NCBI RefSeq assembly: GCF_004365635.1
Contig: NZ_SOBH01000001.1
Coordinates: 496,001-560,000 of the forward strand
Direction of reading: 5' to 3'
Length of the DNA stretch: 64,000 nucleotides
From: Litoreibacter halocynthiae
GTDB lineage: Bacteria > Pseudomonadota > Alphaproteobacteria > Rhodobacterales > Rhodobacteraceae
Under the pieces are notes generated by a model that was not told where the DNA came from, made no database searches, and saw nothing but the letters and a program-made list of their open reading frames with translations. Both the position numbers and the translations under genes were made by a program. Shown piece by piece: positions 18,945-26,689 of this stretch. Each line of letters starts with the position of its first letter. Position 1 is the stretch's first letter.

Positions 18945-19616
18945 ATGAAGTTTACGAAGCTGATCGCCGGACTTGCTGTTGCCGTTGGATTGAGCGCTTG
19001 CGCTTCCTCCGGCCCGATTTCCGAGACTGCAACACGTAACACGCCTGATGTTGCCCCGGTTGTGGCGGCTGAATTGACCGCCCGCAGCGCCGACTGGCGT
19101 TTGGCCGATGTGCGGGTGAACGTTTCGGGGGACCTGAAGGTCTCGGAGGCCAACCGCTACTACCCGATCGCAGACATTGTCTGGCGTGAAGACCCGTATG
19201 GGGACCGCCGCGCCCAAGTCGCGAAGATTCTTGATGATGGTCTGACCAGCGGCCTGACCCATCTTAAGGGCGACCGCCCGGTGTTTTTCGACATCGAGTT
19301 AAGCCGCTTCCACTCGCTGTCGGAAAAGACCCGTGTTTCAATCGGTGGTGTTCACAACATCATCTACACCCTGACCGTGGTTGATGCGGCGACCGGCGTT
19401 GCATTGCATGGCCCGATTGAAATGGAAATTGCCCTGAAGGCTTTCGGCGGCGACCAAGCTTTTGAAGCAGAGCGTCGTGGCCAGACCCAGAAGGTGCGTA
19501 TCCAGACCCATTTGGCCAGCCTGATGCGCCAAGCCTTCAATGGCGGGCAGGAAATGCGCGTTGTTGCACAGGCCGCGGTTGCACCGCTGGACGTCAATAG
19601 CGGCGCCACTCAGTAA
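18945..19616 (+). CDS. Lipoprotein, DUF6778-like
   Basis: A 223-residue lipoprotein: the signal peptide ends in the lipobox LSAC (cysteine at residue 19). The mature part has a segment DWRLADVRVNVSGDLKVSEANR and a later strand-rich domain with SRFHSLSEKTRVSIGG. I recall a Rhodobacterales family DUF6778 of this look; function unknown. It should be anchored to the inner face of the outer membrane or the outer face of the inner membrane. The residue after Cys is Ala then Ser, compatible with outer-membrane sorting. A good GGAAAGG site precedes the ATG. Confidence 0.8.
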   Translation: MKFTKLIAGLAVAVGLSACASSGPISETATRNTPDVAPVVAAELTARSADWRLADVRVNVSGDLKVSEANRYYPIADIVWREDPYGDRRAQVAKILDDGLTSGLTHLKGDRPVFFDIELSRFHSLSEKTRVSIGGVHNIIYTLTVVDAATGVALHGPIEMEIALKAFGGDQAFEAERRGQTQKVRIQTHLASLMRQAFNGGQEMRVVAQAAVAPLDVNSGATQ

Positions 19617-19672
19617 CAGCACGACGCACAGTCGGGCTTTCGCCTGACGAAAATACCGACTAAGGGGAGGAT

Positions 19673-20884
19673 ATGACATCCTCCCCTTTTTCCGCCTCAC
19701 CCTATCCTGTTATCCGCCTGAAGCCGAAGGCCAACGCCCTGACCATCCGTGGCGGCGCCCCTTGGGTTTATTCAGACGAGCTGGTCACCGACCGCCGCGC
19801 CCGCCGCCTTGAGGCCGGATCGCTGGCTGTGCTGGAGGATAGCGACCGCGAGCCAATCGCCGTGGTCACCATCAACAACGACTCCAAGATCATCTGCCGC
19901 GTCATGGACCGCGACCCTGCCGCCGTGCTGGATCAGGACTGGCTGGTCACCCGCGTGCGCCGAGCCTTGGCGCTGCGCGAACATCTGTATGACGCGCCGT
20001 TCTACCGCCTGATCCACGCCGAGGCCGACGGGTTGCCGGGTGTGATCGTCGACCGCTTTGGCGACGTACTGGTGTTGCAACCGAACGCCGCGTGGGCCGA
20101 GACGGCCTGCGAAGGTTTGGCCGCGGCTTTGGTCGATGTCACGGGTGCTTCCACGGTTATCAAGAATGCTGCGGGCCGAGCGCGCGGGCTGGAAGGGTTG
20201 GACGACGTGTCGACAACCTTGGTCGGCGCTCATGAAGGGCTGATCGACGTCCCGATGAACGGTGCCACCTATATGGCGGATGTGGTGGATGGCCAGAAAA
20301 CCGGCCTGTTCTTTGACCAGCGCGACAACCACGCATGGGCGGCAAAGCTGCCACGCGGCGGGAGCGTACTGGACGTGTTCTCCCATGTGGGGGGCTTCTC
20401 GCTGGCGGCTTTGGCGGCGGGGGCGTCCTCTGCTTTGGCGGTTGACGGCTCGGAGCCTGCCTTGGCACTGGCCGAAAAAGGCGCACAAGCCTCTGGCGTG
20501 GCAGACAAATTTACGACCCGCAAGGGCGATGCGTTCAAGGTGATGGAAGCGCTGGCCAGCGAAGGCGAGTTGTTCGATTTAGTCGTCGCCGACCCGCCGG
20601 CCTTTGCACCCAACAAGCAAGCTTTGTCGAACGGGCTGACGGCGTATAGCCGCGTCGGCTCGATGGCGGCGAAGCTGGTGAAGCCGGGCGGGTATCTGGT
20701 GCTGTGCTCCTGTTCCCACGCGGCGGACCTGACCAAGTTCCGCCAAGCGTCACTGCGTGGCGTCGGTAAGGCGGGACGTCAGGCGCAGATCATCCACACA
20801 GGCTCTGCCGGTGCAGACCACCCGCTGCATCCCGCCTTGGCGGAAAGCGGATATCTCAAGGCCATCTTCCTGCGTCTCGACTGA
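19673..20884 (+). CDS. RlmI-like class I SAM-dependent rRNA methyltransferase
   Basis: A 403-residue methyltransferase. An N-terminal PUA RNA-binding domain (about residues 10-80, with GGAPWVYSDEL) is followed by an EEHUD-like linker and a Rossmann SAM domain: LDVFSHVGGFSLAAL is motif I and VVADPPAFAPNK is the catalytic motif IV. RlmI makes m5C1962 in 23S rRNA; that activity is likely but not proven here. GGGGAGG stands just before the ATG. The stop overlaps the next start (TGATG), so the PIN protein is translated with it. Confidence 0.88.
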   Translation: MTSSPFSASPYPVIRLKPKANALTIRGGAPWVYSDELVTDRRARRLEAGSLAVLEDSDREPIAVVTINNDSKIICRVMDRDPAAVLDQDWLVTRVRRALALREHLYDAPFYRLIHAEADGLPGVIVDRFGDVLVLQPNAAWAETACEGLAAALVDVTGASTVIKNAAGRARGLEGLDDVSTTLVGAHEGLIDVPMNGATYMADVVDGQKTGLFFDQRDNHAWAAKLPRGGSVLDVFSHVGGFSLAALAAGASSALAVDGSEPALALAEKGAQASGVADKFTTRKGDAFKVMEALASEGELFDLVVADPPAFAPNKQALSNGLTAYSRVGSMAAKLVKPGGYLVLCSCSHAADLTKFRQASLRGVGKAGRQAQIIHTGSAGADHPLHPALAESGYLKAIFLRLD

Positions 20885-21423
20885 TGCGCGCGCTGCTTGA
20901 TGCCTGCGTGATTTACCCCACCGTACTTCGCGAAGTGCTGGTGGGTTGCGCGGGGTTGGGTTTGTACGAGGCCTTGTGGTCCGAGCGTATTCTGGAGGAA
21001 TGGGCGCGGGCGACGGTCAAGCTGGGGCCGGAGGCCGAAGTGCAAGCGCGGGGTGAGGTGGCGGTGCTGAAAGCGCAGTTCCCAAATGCCTGTGTGCGCC
21101 CGCGGGATGGTGACATGGCGCGGCTGCATTTGCCGGACGAGAACGACATTCATGTTTTGGCTGCTGCGATTGCCGGATCAGCGGATGTGATCGTGACGAT
21201 GAACGCCAAAGACTTTCCACGCCAGACACTGGCGTTTGAGGGCTTGAAACGCCTCAGCCCCGACGAGTTCATGATGGAGCTGTGGTTCGAGACGCCGGAA
21301 GCCGTCGAACAGGTGGTGCGAGGCGTCCATAAAGTTGCGTGCGATATGTCGGGGGAAGCGCTGGAGTTGCGTGCCTTGATGAAGCGCGCGCGGTTGCCGC
21401 GACTGGGCAAGGCGATCAGCTAG
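20884..21423 (+). CDS. PIN domain protein coupled to the methyltransferase
   Basis: A 179-residue PIN-fold protein, a putative Mg2+-dependent ribonuclease. Acidic residues expected for the active site are seen in LLDACVIYP (Asp5), LPDENDIHVLAAA and DVIVTMNAKDFP. Many PIN proteins are VapC toxins, but no antitoxin gene precedes it: the start codon overlaps the stop of the rRNA methyltransferase gene by one base. This suggests RNA processing rather than a toxin-antitoxin pair. I recall the pair as RSP_2647/RSP_2648 in Rhodobacter sphaeroides. Its 3' end overlaps the convergent M48 gene by four bases. Confidence 0.85.
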   Translation: MRALLDACVIYPTVLREVLVGCAGLGLYEALWSERILEEWARATVKLGPEAEVQARGEVAVLKAQFPNACVRPRDGDMARLHLPDENDIHVLAAAIAGSADVIVTMNAKDFPRQTLAFEGLKRLSPDEFMMELWFETPEAVEQVVRGVHKVACDMSGEALELRALMKRARLPRLGKAIS

Positions 21424-22112
21424 GTTTCGGTCACGCCCCACTTGGCCTCGCGCGCCTCGATGGCGGCGATGCGCTCTGCGGTTTTCGGATGGCTCAGGAG
21501 CCACGCAGGCGTTCCCGCGCCAAGACTGCCCGTCAGCTTGTCCAGTTTCAGAAACAGCGATTTTTGCGGTGCTGTGCCGATGCCCGCCTTGGTGAGCAGG
21601 GCGGAGGCATAGGCGTCGGCTTCATATTCGTCGCTGCGCGACAGGCGGGCGGCGAGCATGGTGGTGAGCATATTGGCGATCCAGACCCCGATGCCGGGCA
21701 GGAAGCGGCCCAGAACGGTGGCCAAAGCAACGCGAATGGCGTTCTGGCCAGAGAAGTCGATCATCCGGCGACGGGAATGGCCCAAGGCGACGTGACCCAG
21801 CTCATGCGCGATGACCGAGGCCATTTCGGCGGCACTAACAGAGCCGTCTTTATACTTGTTGAAAAACCCACGGGTAATGAAGATGCGCCCATCAGGGGCG
21901 GCAAGGCCGTTGATCGGCTCGATCTCGTAGATATGGACCTTGATCTTGGGCAGGTCCAACGCACCGGCCATATCAAGGTTGAGCAGGTCCAATTCTGGAT
22001 CATTGAGCAGCGAGGATTGCTGATCCAGCGTCCGCGCGGTGTTCCACGCGGAGAATTTATACATCACCAAAGCGTAGATGATGGCGATCAGGATCGGGGT
22101 CAGCTTCAGCAT
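21420..22112 (-). CDS. M48 family zinc metalloprotease
   Basis: A 230-residue membrane metalloprotease. The N-terminal helix (about residues 3-20) anchors it; the zinc motif HELGH is in SVIAHELGHVALGH and the downstream glutamate ligand in DEYEADAYA. Two further hydrophobic segments near LATVLGRFLPGIGVWIANML may also be membrane-embedded. It resembles the HtpX/BepA peptidase group but is short. M48 proteases take part in membrane or envelope protein quality control. ATG 22112 (MLKLTPIL) is chosen because it begins the membrane helix and has AAAGGG upstream. Confidence 0.9.
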   Translation of the reverse strand: MLKLTPILIAIIYALVMYKFSAWNTARTLDQQSSLLNDPELDLLNLDMAGALDLPKIKVHIYEIEPINGLAAPDGRIFITRGFFNKYKDGSVSAAEMASVIAHELGHVALGHSRRRMIDFSGQNAIRVALATVLGRFLPGIGVWIANMLTTMLAARLSRSDEYEADAYASALLTKAGIGTAPQKSLFLKLDKLTGSLGAGTPAWLLSHPKTAERIAAIEAREAKWGVTET

Positions 22113-22403
22113 ACCCTTTGATATGGGGCGTGGGACACATGCAGGCAAGGCCCAAGACGGAATCACGATTCCACCGGATATTTCAGTGATCTCACACTCT
22201 GTGATCCGCTTCTCACGGGGGCGTTACGTGGTGCGCGGATGGGAGCTGAAGTGTGTGCGCAAACGCACGATAGATCACCAAAATGCGATAATAGTTGCGT
22301 TGAAGCGCCGATCTGTATGCCCCATATTGGTCTCATCAAACGGCGACACGCCAACACACATATCGGTCAACAGCCTGAAAACAAACAAAAGAGAGAACTT
22401 AAA

Positions 22404-22703
22404 ATGAAAACTGTCATCGCAACCGTCATCGCCCTGTCCGTATCTGCTCCTGCATTCGCTGCTCAAGTGACAGACGCCGCCGCATTCTTCGCTCTGGGTA
22501 ACAATTCTGCCGCCGAGCGCGTAATCTCCGACACATCAACCGGCGATGTATTCCAAGCGCAACTGGCTGGCGCTCAGGCCAACGACTCCGCTGTTGAAAG
22601 CACCGTGGACGTGACAGCTGGTCAAGCAACCCGCACAAGCTCCGACTTGCTGTCCTTCTTCGCACTGAGCAACGACTCGGCCGCCGAGCGCGTTAACTAC
22701 TAA
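22404..22703 (+). CDS. Small exported protein with duplicated FFALxNxSAAERV motif
   Basis: A 99-residue protein with a clear signal peptide (residues 1-19, SAPAFA-A). The mature chain of about 80 residues holds two near-identical 13-residue segments, FFALGNNSAAERV (28-40) and FFALSNDSAAERV (85-97); the second lies at the very C-terminus followed by only NY. The linker is Ala/Thr/Ser/Asp-rich. AGAGAGA lies upstream of the ATG and a strong terminator follows, so it is monocistronic. I do not recognise a function; a processed signal peptide, an adhesive or an assembly motif are all possible. Confidence 0.78.
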   Translation: MKTVIATVIALSVSAPAFAAQVTDAAAFFALGNNSAAERVISDTSTGDVFQAQLAGAQANDSAVESTVDVTAGQATRTSSDLLSFFALSNDSAAERVNY

Positions 22704-22733
22704 GTTCACTGATGCTCTTCTCCCAAGGCCAAA

Positions 22734-22762
22734 GGCCCCTCCGGAAACGGGGGGGCTTTTTT
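22734..22762 (+). terminator. Rho-independent terminator
   Basis: A GC-rich stem (GCCCCTCCG with CGGGGGGGC) closes on GAAA-type loop sequence and is followed by six T. It terminates the duplicated-motif gene 30 bases after its stop. Confidence 0.85.
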
Positions 22763-22903
22763 GTGCGGAGTGTCTGCTTTGAGCCCGACCTGTACCTTGT
22801 TTCTGCGCTGCGGCGAATGTGCATTAACTGCTACATAAGCTATCTGGTTGCTCCCTTGCATATGACGATCTACGATCTCGCGCCGGTTGTTGGGAGAATT
22901 GAA

Positions 22904-23464
22904 TTGACTTCAGAAAAGAAACAAATTGACAAACAGGTAGCGGTTGCCAAAGAGCGTATCTCTTCGCTATCCGACCCGAAGGCTCTTTTGCGGTTTCATG
23001 AGAATGTCGAACGGTTTCAGGGCATTGATGAGGTGCAGCGCGAAGATCTCATTCAATTGATTGAAGAACGGCTGCGGAGTGTTTCACCGAGTGCAGCAAC
23101 AAAAGTATTTGGTCCAAAGGATTCAGAAGCCCGAGAGATACTTGAACAGGTCTTTCTGCGAACTTGCTCGGAGTTCGACTTATCCCAAAATCAAGTCAAG
23201 AACGGTGTAAAGACCGGCGGCGATATGATCGCAGGCCGAAAGCACGTTGATGTCTACATCTCCTACAAAAACGACGACAAATGGCGCGCCTCACTGGCTT
23301 GGCTGCAGGATACTACGGCAGACGTTCCAAATCTGCGTGTAGAAAAGCTTCAGGTCGGATCACAGGACAAGACCAATCGAGAAGAGGCGTTGTTTACGGT
23401 GCTTCAGGTCGATTTAGCAGAGCAAAAATATCGACAGATGCTGCGGACAATAGTCCATCAATGA
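22904..23464 (+). CDS. Orphan protein of unknown function, AT-richer than surroundings
   Basis: A 186-residue soluble, charged protein if translation begins at TTG 22904, which has GGGAG seven bases upstream; an in-frame ATG at 22862 would give 200 residues. The N-terminal half is helical and rich in Lys, Glu and Gln (KQIDKQVAVAKERISSL); the rest contains RKHVDVYISYKNDDKW. I recognise no domain. Base composition is clearly lower in G+C than the neighbours, which suggests recent acquisition. It is followed by about 220 bases with no gene. Confidence that it is expressed is only moderate. Confidence 0.5.
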   Translation: MTSEKKQIDKQVAVAKERISSLSDPKALLRFHENVERFQGIDEVQREDLIQLIEERLRSVSPSAATKVFGPKDSEAREILEQVFLRTCSEFDLSQNQVKNGVKTGGDMIAGRKHVDVYISYKNDDKWRASLAWLQDTTADVPNLRVEKLQVGSQDKTNREEALFTVLQVDLAEQKYRQMLRTIVHQ

Positions 23465-23685
23465 TTTTATCGCTCGAATTACCATGGATAATAACCCTGA
23501 CTGACTGATTGGTGTTTCTGTAAGCGGACCTTGGCGCAGCCGCAGCGAATTCACACTTTGTCCCGCATAGCGGACTTTAACTGAAGCCCGAGCCTACAAC
23601 CTCGACCTCTTTGCTCCAAACTCCACGATGAGGGGTCACTTATTATTCACCAGCCAACTCCGTTGCACTGAACGGTGCTTGGCTT

Positions 23686-24876
23686 TCAGCCGCGGGTAAG
23701 GGCTTTCATGCCTGCCTCAATACCTTGCAGGGTCATCGGCACCATGCGGTCCGCGCCGAAGATGGCTTGGATCATCGTGATTGACTGGGTGTAGCGCCAG
23801 AAGCGTTGTTCCAGCGGGTTGATCCACAGGTGGCTTGGCCATTGGTCGCGGGCGCGTTCCAGCCAGACTTGTCCGGCCTCCGCGTTCATATGCTCGTTCG
23901 CGCCACCGGGATAGGCGATCTCGTAAGGCGACATGGAGGCATCCCCGACGAAGATGCATTTGTAATCGGAACCGTAGGTACGCAGGATTTCGTGGGTCGG
24001 AATTTGCTCGTTCCAGCGGCGGGAATTGTCTTTCCACACACCTTCATAGAGGCAGTTGTGGAAGTAGAAATGCTCCATGTGCTTGAACTCGGTGCGCGCG
24101 GCACTGAACAACTCTTCTACAACGCGGATATGCGGGTCCATGGAGCCGCCGATATCGAGAAACAGCAGGACTTTGACGGCGTTGCGCCGTTCGGGGCGAG
24201 TTTTGACGTCGAGATATCCGTGTTCGGCAGTGGCTTGGATCGTGCCGTTCAGGTCCAGCTCCTCGGCCGCGCCATCGCGCGCCCATTTGCGCAAGCGTTT
24301 CAGGGCGACTTTGATGTTGCGGGTGCCAAGTTCGATCGTATCGTCAAGATTGCGGAACTCGCGTTTGTCCCAGACCTTGACCGCGCGCTGGTGGCGGGAA
24401 CCGTCTTGGCCGATGCGGATGCCTTCGGGGTTGTAGCCATAGGCGCCGAAGGGGGAGGTGCCAGCGGTACCGATCCATTTGTTGCCGCCTTGGTGGCGGC
24501 CTTTTTGTTCTTCCAGACGCTTTTTCAGCGTCTCCATCAGCTTGTCGAAACCGCCCAAGGCTTCGATTTCCGCGCGTTCTTCTTCGCTAAGGTGCTTTTC
24601 GGCCATCTTGCGCAGCCAGTCTTCGGGGAGGTCCATCGCCTCCAGCACGTCCTCGGGGCTGATCTTTTCAAGCCCTTGGAATGTATGCGCGAAAGCGCGA
24701 TCGAAGCGGTCCAGATGCCGCTCGTCCTTCACCATCACCGTGCGGGCGAGGTAGTAGAACCCGTCGATGTCATAGGTGACGAGACCCGCCTGCATACCTT
24801 CAAGGAAGGCCAGATATTCGCGCAAGCTGACGGGGATTTTGGCCGCCCGCAGGTTGTCGAAGAAGGGCAGAAACAT
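23686..24876 (-). CDS. VWA domain protein (CoxE-like)
   Basis: A 396-residue protein with a C-terminal von Willebrand A domain (about residues 225-390). The MIDAS core reads LLFLDIGGSMDPHI, a variant of DxSxS in which the first Ser is Gly; FVGDASMSPYE supplies a later metal-site aspartate. The N-terminal part holds conserved SPEDVLEAMDLPEDW. CoxE-like VWA proteins act as substrate adaptors of MoxR ATPases, and a MoxR gene lies in the same transcription direction 1.8 kb upstream. Its start overlaps the stop of a 57-residue membrane protein (TGATG), so the two are coupled. Confidence 0.92.
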   Translation of the reverse strand: MFLPFFDNLRAAKIPVSLREYLAFLEGMQAGLVTYDIDGFYYLARTVMVKDERHLDRFDRAFAHTFQGLEKISPEDVLEAMDLPEDWLRKMAEKHLSEEERAEIEALGGFDKLMETLKKRLEEQKGRHQGGNKWIGTAGTSPFGAYGYNPEGIRIGQDGSRHQRAVKVWDKREFRNLDDTIELGTRNIKVALKRLRKWARDGAAEELDLNGTIQATAEHGYLDVKTRPERRNAVKVLLFLDIGGSMDPHIRVVEELFSAARTEFKHMEHFYFHNCLYEGVWKDNSRRWNEQIPTHEILRTYGSDYKCIFVGDASMSPYEIAYPGGANEHMNAEAGQVWLERARDQWPSHLWINPLEQRFWRYTQSITMIQAIFGADRMVPMTLQGIEAGMKALTRG

Positions 24877-25049
24877 CAGGCTGCGACGGCGGCGCGGGCC
24901 AGATAGATGGCGATGAACAGCCCGATCAGCCCGAAGATGATCGCGAAACCGCCCGCATATTGCGCCATGTCGAGGCGGTTGCCGCCTTTGCGTTTTGCCA
25001 CGACCGCGCCAAGAAGCGCGCCCAGAAGCATACCGATGAGAGGGGCCAT
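24876..25049 (-). CDS. 57-residue two-helix membrane protein
   Basis: Too short to stand out, but supported by context: it begins seven bases after the DUF2927 gene and its stop overlaps the start of the VWA gene by one base. The sequence has an N-terminal hydrophobic segment (residues 2-17, rich in Gly/Leu/Ala), a basic loop AKRKGGNR and a second helix (residues 33-51), followed by ARAAVAA. It should lie in the inner membrane. No known family recognised; its place between a lipoprotein gene and a VWA gene suggests that it works in that module. Confidence 0.75.
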   Translation of the reverse strand: MAPLIGMLLGALLGAVVAKRKGGNRLDMAQYAGGFAIIFGLIGLFIAIYLARAAVAA

Positions 25050-25056
25050 TTAGTGC

Positions 25057-26421
25057 CTAGCTCCGTACCCGGCGGGGGGCCAATGCTTTGATCTCATTGA
25101 GCCGCGCCCGCACATTGCGTTCCGAGCCGAAGCCATAGCGGCCCCAACCCAGACTGTCGAGCCTGACGCGGCGGGCCTCTTCGTCGCGGCCAGCGGCTTG
25201 AAGCGCCTCGGCTTTGATCATCAGAAGCGTCGCCAGCAACGCTGCGTTCGATGAGTTGCGTGCAGCGGGGATGCCTTCGTCGGTGAGACGGATCGCCACC
25301 TCAAGCTGGCCGGAGGACAGCGCGAAAGCGGCCATTTGGGTGTTGACATGGGCGGCGTGGACGGAGGCACCGTAGAGTTGTTTGTAGATATTGCCGGACT
25401 GCACAAAGGCGGAAATCGCGGTTTCCGGCTTGGAGCCCAATGTGACACGGCCTTGCACGAACAAGGAAAACGCGAGGCGGTTGTCTTTCCAGCCCTGCGC
25501 TTGGGCGATTTTCACCGCCTTGGCGGCGGAGGCCGCGCGTTGTGATTGCGATGTGCGCATGGCCAGCGCCGAGGTGATGGCGTCGTTCCATTGCTTGGGC
25601 GTGCGATTAGCCCCTGCATTGCTGGCGCGGTTGCCGCGCGGATTCAGTCGGCTCAGGACAGCCGGCAGAGCGCGGGCCACTTGGCCGCGTGTCATGCCGT
25701 TGCGCAATTCCGGCGAATAGTAGGCACGCAGGATCAGCATGTCGAAGCCGGTCAGGATGGTGTGGAAGTTGTCATCGTTGAAGATGCTGTCGGGCAAGCG
25801 GTACAAATCGTTCAGCGGGCCGAGGGCCTGCGAAATTTCCTCGTGCAAGCAGTCGCGCACTTCCTGCGGGGACACATCGTTTGGAATGATGACGGTCGCT
25901 TTTTTGCGGTTGGACAGGCGGGTCCAATCGGTTTTGCCGTTGCCACGATTGCGCTTGAACTCGGACCAGCCGGAGACGTTCGGCACCACAAAGCACGCGG
26001 CTTGAGGGACGGCTTTTTGCAAGGTCTTGCGCGGAATGGCCTCGATGATGATCTGGGCATCTTCGCCACGCGCAGCGCGCGAGATGTTGATACCAGCCTC
26101 GGAGCGCAACCGTGCGAGCAAGCGGGCAAGATCACCCTCAAGCGAGCCGGGGGCCTGTCCGGTGACGGCGACTTTGATCGGGCCTTCGAACTTGGTGAGC
26201 CATGGCAGCGGGCGACCGCTTTCCATTTGGAACGTCAGGTCCAGAAAATCCTGTGCGATTTGCGAATTCGGCCTGTTCACACCGCCACCGCGTTGGGTGG
26301 CAAAGGTTTTCATCGGCGGCAGGGCCGTTGCAACGGGTGAATTACGGCCGGGGACCTCGTTCTTCGTCGAGGGTACACAGGCGGCCATGAGGCACAGAAT
26401 CGGAATAGCTAAGCGGCGCAT
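25057..26421 (-). CDS. DUF2927 lipoprotein
   Basis: A 454-residue lipoprotein with signal peptide and lipobox LMAAC (Cys15). The DUF2927 domain covers about residues 55-250 and contains the conserved CLHEEISQALGPLND segment, which looks like a degenerate zinc-protease signature: HE is present but the second histidine is not in the expected place. The C-terminal 200 residues are helical and resemble TPR-like repeats (LAFSLFVQGRVTLG, QMAAFALSSGQLEVAIRL). Function of the family is unknown. It lies between MoxR and the VWA gene on the same strand, so a role as client or partner of that chaperone pair is an inference. Confidence 0.88.
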   Translation of the reverse strand: MRRLAIPILCLMAACVPSTKNEVPGRNSPVATALPPMKTFATQRGGGVNRPNSQIAQDFLDLTFQMESGRPLPWLTKFEGPIKVAVTGQAPGSLEGDLARLLARLRSEAGINISRAARGEDAQIIIEAIPRKTLQKAVPQAACFVVPNVSGWSEFKRNRGNGKTDWTRLSNRKKATVIIPNDVSPQEVRDCLHEEISQALGPLNDLYRLPDSIFNDDNFHTILTGFDMLILRAYYSPELRNGMTRGQVARALPAVLSRLNPRGNRASNAGANRTPKQWNDAITSALAMRTSQSQRAASAAKAVKIAQAQGWKDNRLAFSLFVQGRVTLGSKPETAISAFVQSGNIYKQLYGASVHAAHVNTQMAAFALSSGQLEVAIRLTDEGIPAARNSSNAALLATLLMIKAEALQAAGRDEEARRVRLDSLGWGRYGFGSERNVRARLNEIKALAPRRVRS

Positions 26422-26689
26422 TAGAGCGTTATACCCGCGTTTTCGCGATCTGGTGCGAAATTAATGCAAAGGTCGGTTATCGTGGCCCTGTGGACACAAT
26501 GCCGCCGAGGGCTGTGCATTGACGCGAAAACAGGGTCAATAATTTCGGCCCGCGATGGGCGCACTGAATTGCTCTTCACGGACTTGTCCCGCCTTATTGC
26601 TCGATTACCGATCTGTTAACCGATTCATTAAGGCGCGAGTTGGGGACGATTTAGGCATTTTGCAGGCGACTGTTTCGGTGGTTGGCGCG

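Noticed and set aside
20884-21423. VapBC toxin-antitoxin system
   Set aside because: No antitoxin gene precedes the PIN gene; it is coupled to a methyltransferase instead.
23525-23580. Pair of AGCGGAC elements as a mobile element end
   Set aside because: Too short and degenerate to define an element; only mentioned with the orphan gene.
26616-26631. TTAA-N8-TTAA resembling a CtrA site before the MoxR cluster
   Set aside because: The CtrA consensus spacing is seven bases; eight is not accepted, and it is downstream of the MoxR start on the relevant strand.
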